Shown: positions 14,386 through 17,637 of the stretch, piece by piece | Layout of the letters: every line of letters begins with the position of its first letter | How positions within the stretch are numbered: the stretch's first letter is position 1 | Assembly: GCA_017990155.1 (NCBI GenBank) | Contig: JAGNOM010000015.1 | Location: forward strand, 1-17,637 | Length of the DNA: 17,637 nucleotides | Source: Propionivibrio sp. | GTDB taxonomy: Bacteria; Pseudomonadota; Gammaproteobacteria; Burkholderiales; Rhodocyclaceae | Reading direction: 5' to 3' | The notes under the pieces: model-generated | What the model saw: the letters and a program-made list of their open reading frames with translations, nothing else | The model's database searches: none | Told to the model about the DNA's origin: nothing | Made by a program: the position numbers and the translations under genes

Positions 14386-14445
14386 GCGACGCCCGCGTCG
14401 CGCAGAATTGCAGACCGGGATCGTGCTCCTGCACCCCCCGGTTTT
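14386..14445 (+). other. two further hairpins in the livK-livH gap
   Basis: The first is GCGACG-CCCG-CGTCGC (14386-14401). The second is a nested hairpin, with ACCGGG (14414-14419) pairing CCCGGT (14437-14442) around GTGC-TCCT-GCAC (14423-14434), followed by TTT. It ends about 30 bp before livH and resembles a second, weaker terminator or an mRNA-protecting structure. Confidence 0.6.
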
Positions 14446-14473
14446 CCCCATCTCAATTGCTAACGGTCTATCC

Positions 14474-15382
14474 ATGGATTTTGAGTATTTGTTCGAGTTG
14501 CTATGCGGCGGCGTGGTCAAGGGCAGCATCTATGCCCTGATCGCCCTCGGCTACACCATGGTGTACGGCATCATTCAGCTGATCAACTTCGCCCACGGCG
14601 AGGTGTACATGATCGGCGCCTTCGTCGCCTTCATCATCGCCGGCATCATGACGCTGACCGGTTACAGCGGCATGACGGTGCTGGTGCTGGCGGCCATCGT
14701 CGCCGTGATCTATGCAGCGGCCTATGGCTACACGCTGGAAAAGATCGCCTACCGTCCGCTGCGCAAGGCGCCGCGTCTGTCGCCGCTGATCAGCGCCATC
14801 GGCGCGTCGATTTTCCTGATGAACTACGTCCAGCTGGCGCAAACGCCTGACTTTCTCCCGTTCCCGGAGCTGGTCACCGATTTCGAGTTCATGGAACCGA
14901 TTTCGCGCTACATCAGCTCGGTCGATATGGTCATCCTGGTCGTAACGACGGTGACGATGATCGCGCTCACGGTGCTGATCAAATACACGAAGATCGGCAA
15001 GGCCATGCGCGCCACGCAGCAGGACCAGGTGATGGCCCGTCTGGTCGGGATCAACGTCGACCGCGTCATCTCGGCGACGTTCATCATCGGTTCGGTGCTG
15101 GCCGCCATCGCCGGCGTGCTGATCGCTTCGCGTACCGGCCAGATCAACAGCGCCATCGGCTTCATGGCCGGCCTCAAGGCGTTCACGGCGGCGGTCCTCG
15201 GCGGCATCGGAAACATTCCCGGCGCGGTCCTCGGCGGACTGGTGCTCGGCATCGCCGAAACGCTCGGCGCGGGGTATATCTCCAGCGCCTATGAAGACGT
15301 GTTCGCCTTCGGTCTGCTGGTCCTGATTCTCATCCTGCGCCCCGCCGGCCTGCTTGGCAAAGCAGTTAAACAGAAGGTGTAA
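14474..15382 (+). CDS. livH: LivH, branched-chain amino acid ABC transporter permease
   Basis: 302-residue inner-membrane permease that pairs with LivM. Several hydrophobic helices are visible: GSIYALIALGYTMVYGII near the N-terminus, the family signature INFAHGEVYMIGAF at about 37-50, VVTTVTMIALTVLI in the middle, and FGLLVLILILRPAGLL at the end. The cytoplasmic coupling segment is around ATQQDQVMARLVGINVDRV. The start at 14474 is chosen because the family begins a few residues before GSIYALIALGY; an upstream in-frame start at 14408 would run through the hairpin region. The ribosome site is weak. The stop codon is 4 bp from the livM start. Confidence 0.94.
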   Translation: MDFEYLFELLCGGVVKGSIYALIALGYTMVYGIIQLINFAHGEVYMIGAFVAFIIAGIMTLTGYSGMTVLVLAAIVAVIYAAAYGYTLEKIAYRPLRKAPRLSPLISAIGASIFLMNYVQLAQTPDFLPFPELVTDFEFMEPISRYISSVDMVILVVTTVTMIALTVLIKYTKIGKAMRATQQDQVMARLVGINVDRVISATFIIGSVLAAIAGVLIASRTGQINSAIGFMAGLKAFTAAVLGGIGNIPGAVLGGLVLGIAETLGAGYISSAYEDVFAFGLLVLILILRPAGLLGKAVKQKV

Positions 15383-15386
15383 GGCT

Positions 15387-16631
15387 ATGGCTCACTTGAA
15401 ACGCTCCATCGGAATCAGTCTCTGGTTCATGTTCCTCACCCTGCCGCTGATGGTGGTCCGGGTCAATACGATCAACAACGAAATCGAATGGCGCTGGTCG
15501 AACATGCTGTGGGTTGGACTGTGCGCCTTCGCCCTCGCCTGGTTCTGGCACTTCTCGGTCGAACGGCGCGCCGCGCGCCGCGAAGAGGAAAAGGCCGACA
15601 CCCAGCCGGCAGTCGAAAAGCTCTCGCTGGCGCAGCGGCTGGCCGACGATCCGGTCCTCGGGAAACGGCTGCTGCTGGTAGCGGCGGTGGTCGCGCTGGT
15701 CTTCCCGTGGCTCGTCTCGACCGGGCAGAACTTCTACCACGTGAACGTCATGGTCAGCGCGCTGATCTTCGTCGTGCTGGGTCTCGGCCTCAATATCACC
15801 GTCGGCCTGGCCGGGCTGCTTGATCTTGGCTACATCGCCTTCTTCGCCGTCGGCTCGTATACCTACGCCCTGCTCAGCAAGAACTTCGACCTCGGTTTCT
15901 GGACCTGCCTGCCGCTCGGCGGCGTAATGGGGATGCTGTTCGGCATCGTCCTCGGCTTTCCGATCCTGCGCCTGCGCGGCGACTATCTGGCGATCGTCAC
16001 CCTCGGTTTCGCCTCGATCACCAAGATCGTCCTGGAGAACTGGGACACGGTCTTCGGCGGCGCCGCCGGTATCGCCGGCATTCCGCGCCCGGAGTTCTTC
16101 GGCATGGCGCTCGACGGCCGGCAGAAGTCGGTCTATAGCTACTACATAGTACTTGCGCTGGTCGGGCTCACGATCCTGGTGACCAACCGGCTCAAGAACT
16201 CCCGTATCGGCCGCGCCTGGATGGCCCTGCGCGAGGATGAAATTGCCTGTGTGGCAATGGGCGTCGACATGGCCCGCACCAAGCTGTCGGCCTACGCGCT
16301 CGGTGCCTTCTGGGCCGGTCTCGTCGGCGTCGTCTTTGCCGCGCACAACAACTTCATCAATCCGGACAGCTTCACCTTCATGGACTCGGCGATGATCCTG
16401 GCCATGGTCGTGCTCGGCGGCATGGGCTCGATCCTCGGGGTGATCATCGCCTCGCTCGCGCTCAAGCTGCTTCCCGAGTATCTGCGCGCCTTTGCCGAGT
16501 ACCGGATGCTGGTCTTCGGCGCGGTGATGGTGCTGATGATGATCTTCCGACCGCAGGGGCTGATCAGCAACATGCGCCGCAAGTACGAACACGATGCCGT
16601 TAAGGGGAGGAAGACCGATGGCAGCAAGTAA
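15387..16631 (+). CDS. livM: LivM, branched-chain amino acid ABC transporter permease with N-terminal DUF3382-type region
   Basis: 414-residue inner-membrane permease. Residues about 1-90 form the extra N-terminal region known from E. coli LivM: two membrane helices (near 9-25 and 38-55), then a charged linker RRAARREEEKADTQPAVEK. The core permease follows, with GLAGLLDLGYIAFFAVGSYT at 140-159, LRLRGDYLAIVTLGFASI, the coupling segment GRAWMALREDEIACVAMGVD, and MILAMVVLGGMGSILGVIIA near the C-terminus. AAGG directly before ATG 15387 and 4-bp spacing from livH support the start. It overlaps livG by 14 bp, so translation is probably coupled. Confidence 0.95.
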   Translation: MAHLKRSIGISLWFMFLTLPLMVVRVNTINNEIEWRWSNMLWVGLCAFALAWFWHFSVERRAARREEEKADTQPAVEKLSLAQRLADDPVLGKRLLLVAAVVALVFPWLVSTGQNFYHVNVMVSALIFVVLGLGLNITVGLAGLLDLGYIAFFAVGSYTYALLSKNFDLGFWTCLPLGGVMGMLFGIVLGFPILRLRGDYLAIVTLGFASITKIVLENWDTVFGGAAGIAGIPRPEFFGMALDGRQKSVYSYYIVLALVGLTILVTNRLKNSRIGRAWMALREDEIACVAMGVDMARTKLSAYALGAFWAGLVGVVFAAHNNFINPDSFTFMDSAMILAMVVLGGMGSILGVIIASLALKLLPEYLRAFAEYRMLVFGAVMVLMMIFRPQGLISNMRRKYEHDAVKGRKTDGSK

Positions 16632-17421
16632 AGGCAAGAAGCTGCTCGAGGTCAGCAACCTGAGCATGGAGTTCGGCGGCCTGCGCGCCATCGACAACGT
16701 CAGCCTCGACATCTTCGAAGGCGAAATCGTCGCCCTGATCGGCCCGAATGGCGCCGGCAAGACGACCTTCTTCAACTGCGTCACCGGCATCTACGAACCG
16801 ACCCACGGCGACGTGACGATTCACCCGCCCGGCGGCAAGAGCCGGCGCGTCAACGGCATGAAGCCGAACAGCATCACCACGCTCGGCATGGCGCGTACCT
16901 TCCAGAACATCCGCCTATTCCCGGCCATGACGGTGCTGGAGAACGTGATGATCGGCCGCCATTGCCGTACGCGCACCAGTATCGTCGACGCGATCCTGAA
17001 CACGCCGAAGTCGAAGCGTGAGGAGAGGGAAACCGTCGAGCGCTGCTACCGCTTGCTGGAAAAAGTCGGCCTGGCCGACGTCGCCGACGAGTTCTCGCGC
17101 AACCTGTCCTACGGCGCGCAACGGCGCCTGGAGATCGCCCGCGCCCTGGCGACCGATCCCTTCCTGCTGCTGCTCGACGAACCGGCGGCCGGGATGAACC
17201 CGCAGGAAACGCACGAACTCGACGAACTGATCGTGCGCATCCGGGACGAGGAAAAAGTATCCATCCTGCTCATCGAACACGACATGAAGCTGGTGATGAG
17301 CATTTCGGACCGCATCTACGTCGTCGAATACGGCAAGGAGATCGCCCAGGGAACGCCGCGCGAGATCAAGGAAAACAAGAAAGTGATCGAGGCCTATCTC
17401 GGTGAGGAAGCCCATGCTTGA
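16618..17421 (+). CDS. livG: LivG, branched-chain amino acid ABC transporter ATPase
   Basis: 267-residue ATP-binding subunit. Walker A is GPNGAGKTT at residues 42-50, Q-loop RTFQNIRLF at about 93-101, signature LSYGAQRRLEIARAL at 163-177, Walker B LLLLDEPAAGMNP at about 183-195, and the switch His in LLIEHDMKLV. The final part (IAQGTPREIKENKKVIEAYLGEE) is the C-terminal extension typical of LivG. The ATG at 16618 is preferred over 16594 because AAGGGGAGG ends 7 bp before it. It overlaps livM by 14 bp and livF by 8 bp. Confidence 0.96.
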   Translation: MAASKGKKLLEVSNLSMEFGGLRAIDNVSLDIFEGEIVALIGPNGAGKTTFFNCVTGIYEPTHGDVTIHPPGGKSRRVNGMKPNSITTLGMARTFQNIRLFPAMTVLENVMIGRHCRTRTSIVDAILNTPKSKREERETVERCYRLLEKVGLADVADEFSRNLSYGAQRRLEIARALATDPFLLLLDEPAAGMNPQETHELDELIVRIRDEEKVSILLIEHDMKLVMSISDRIYVVEYGKEIAQGTPREIKENKKVIEAYLGEEAHA

Positions 17422-17637
17422 AGTACGCAACATCCAGACCTATTACGGAAACATCCAGGCGCTCAAGAACGTCTCGCTGACGATCAACGAGGGGGAGATC
17501 GTCACCTTGATCGGCGCCAACGGCGCGGGAAAAAGCACGACGCTGATGTCGATCTGCGGCGTGACGCCGCCGCGCCACGGCGAGATCCGTTTCCGTGGCC
17601 AGCCGATCCAGAATCTCTCCGCTGAGAAAATCGTCAG
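17414..17637 (+). CDS. livF: LivF, branched-chain amino acid ABC transporter ATPase, 3' part beyond window
   Basis: The first 74 codons of the second ATPase; the family has about 235 residues. It opens MLEVRNIQTYYGNIQALKNV, the standard LivF start, with Walker A GANGAGKST at residues 34-42. GGTGAGGA upstream, within the livG end, is the ribosome site, and the start overlaps the livG stop by 8 bp, indicating coupled translation. Signature and Walker B motifs lie outside the window. Confidence 0.95.
   Translation, partial: MLEVRNIQTYYGNIQALKNVSLTINEGEIVTLIGANGAGKSTTLMSICGVTPPRHGEIRFRGQPIQNLSAEKIV

Noticed and set aside
13007..14434. 475-residue open frame on the minus strand across livK
   Set aside because: Antisense shadow of a strongly supported gene in GC-rich DNA. 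The protein is repetitive in V, D, G and L, has no recognisable domain, and livK has a signal peptide and ribosome site.
15366..16790. 474-residue minus-strand frame across livM
   Set aside because: Shadow frame rich in H, D, Q and E, as expected from the complement of membrane-helix codons; no domain seen.

Overview
The window reads as a GC-rich chromosomal stretch of a betaproteobacterium. Rhodocyclales is my best guess from the gene set and protein style (a DUF2917 gene next to a GcvA-like LysR regulator, a membrane-anchored cytochrome c5, a LivM with the long N-terminal domain). That placement is an impression and not a computed one. There are no tRNA or rRNA genes, CRISPR arrays, insertion sequences or phage genes. 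Every gene that lies wholly inside the window looks intact. mnmG is cut by the left edge and livF by the right edge.

Layout. Left (1-4085): the 5' part of mnmG (tRNA wobble-uridine modification, minus strand), then a response-regulator/TPR protein on the plus strand that converges on mutY (minus). Middle (4300-8561): a flavin reductase-like protein with a Cys-containing N-terminal extension, a membrane-anchored cytochrome c5 closed by a strong terminator, and a Cof-type HAD phosphatase that starts just behind that terminator. A second, probably bidirectional terminator follows, facing a small DUF2917 gene (minus). A LysR-type regulator is divergent from DUF2917, and an SDR oxidoreductase lies 25 bp behind the regulator. 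Then (8607-12790, minus strand): rep helicase, an unusual inverted repeat built from ACAACG units, ubiB (ubiquinone biosynthesis) and a universal stress protein. Right (13184-17637, plus strand): a branched-chain amino acid-type ABC uptake operon, livK-livH-livM-livG-livF.

The liv genes form one system. LivK binds the substrate in the periplasm, LivH and LivM form the channel, and LivG and LivF hydrolyse ATP. livK is separated from livHMGF by a terminator and further hairpins, which fits making more binding protein than transporter. The other genes are mostly independent housekeeping functions: tRNA modification, oxidative DNA repair, replication-fork helicase, quinone synthesis and electron transfer.

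I did not find an obviously new multi-gene system. The most interesting signals are regulatory. The 393-bp gap between the stress-protein gene and livK holds two sigma-54 (-24/-12) promoter matches on opposite strands with exact spacing, two NtrC-type dyads and a sigma-70-like promoter in front of livK. Next are the ACAACG inverted repeat before rep, the run of hairpins between livK and livH, and the response-regulator/TPR protein whose usual acidic pair is only half present.
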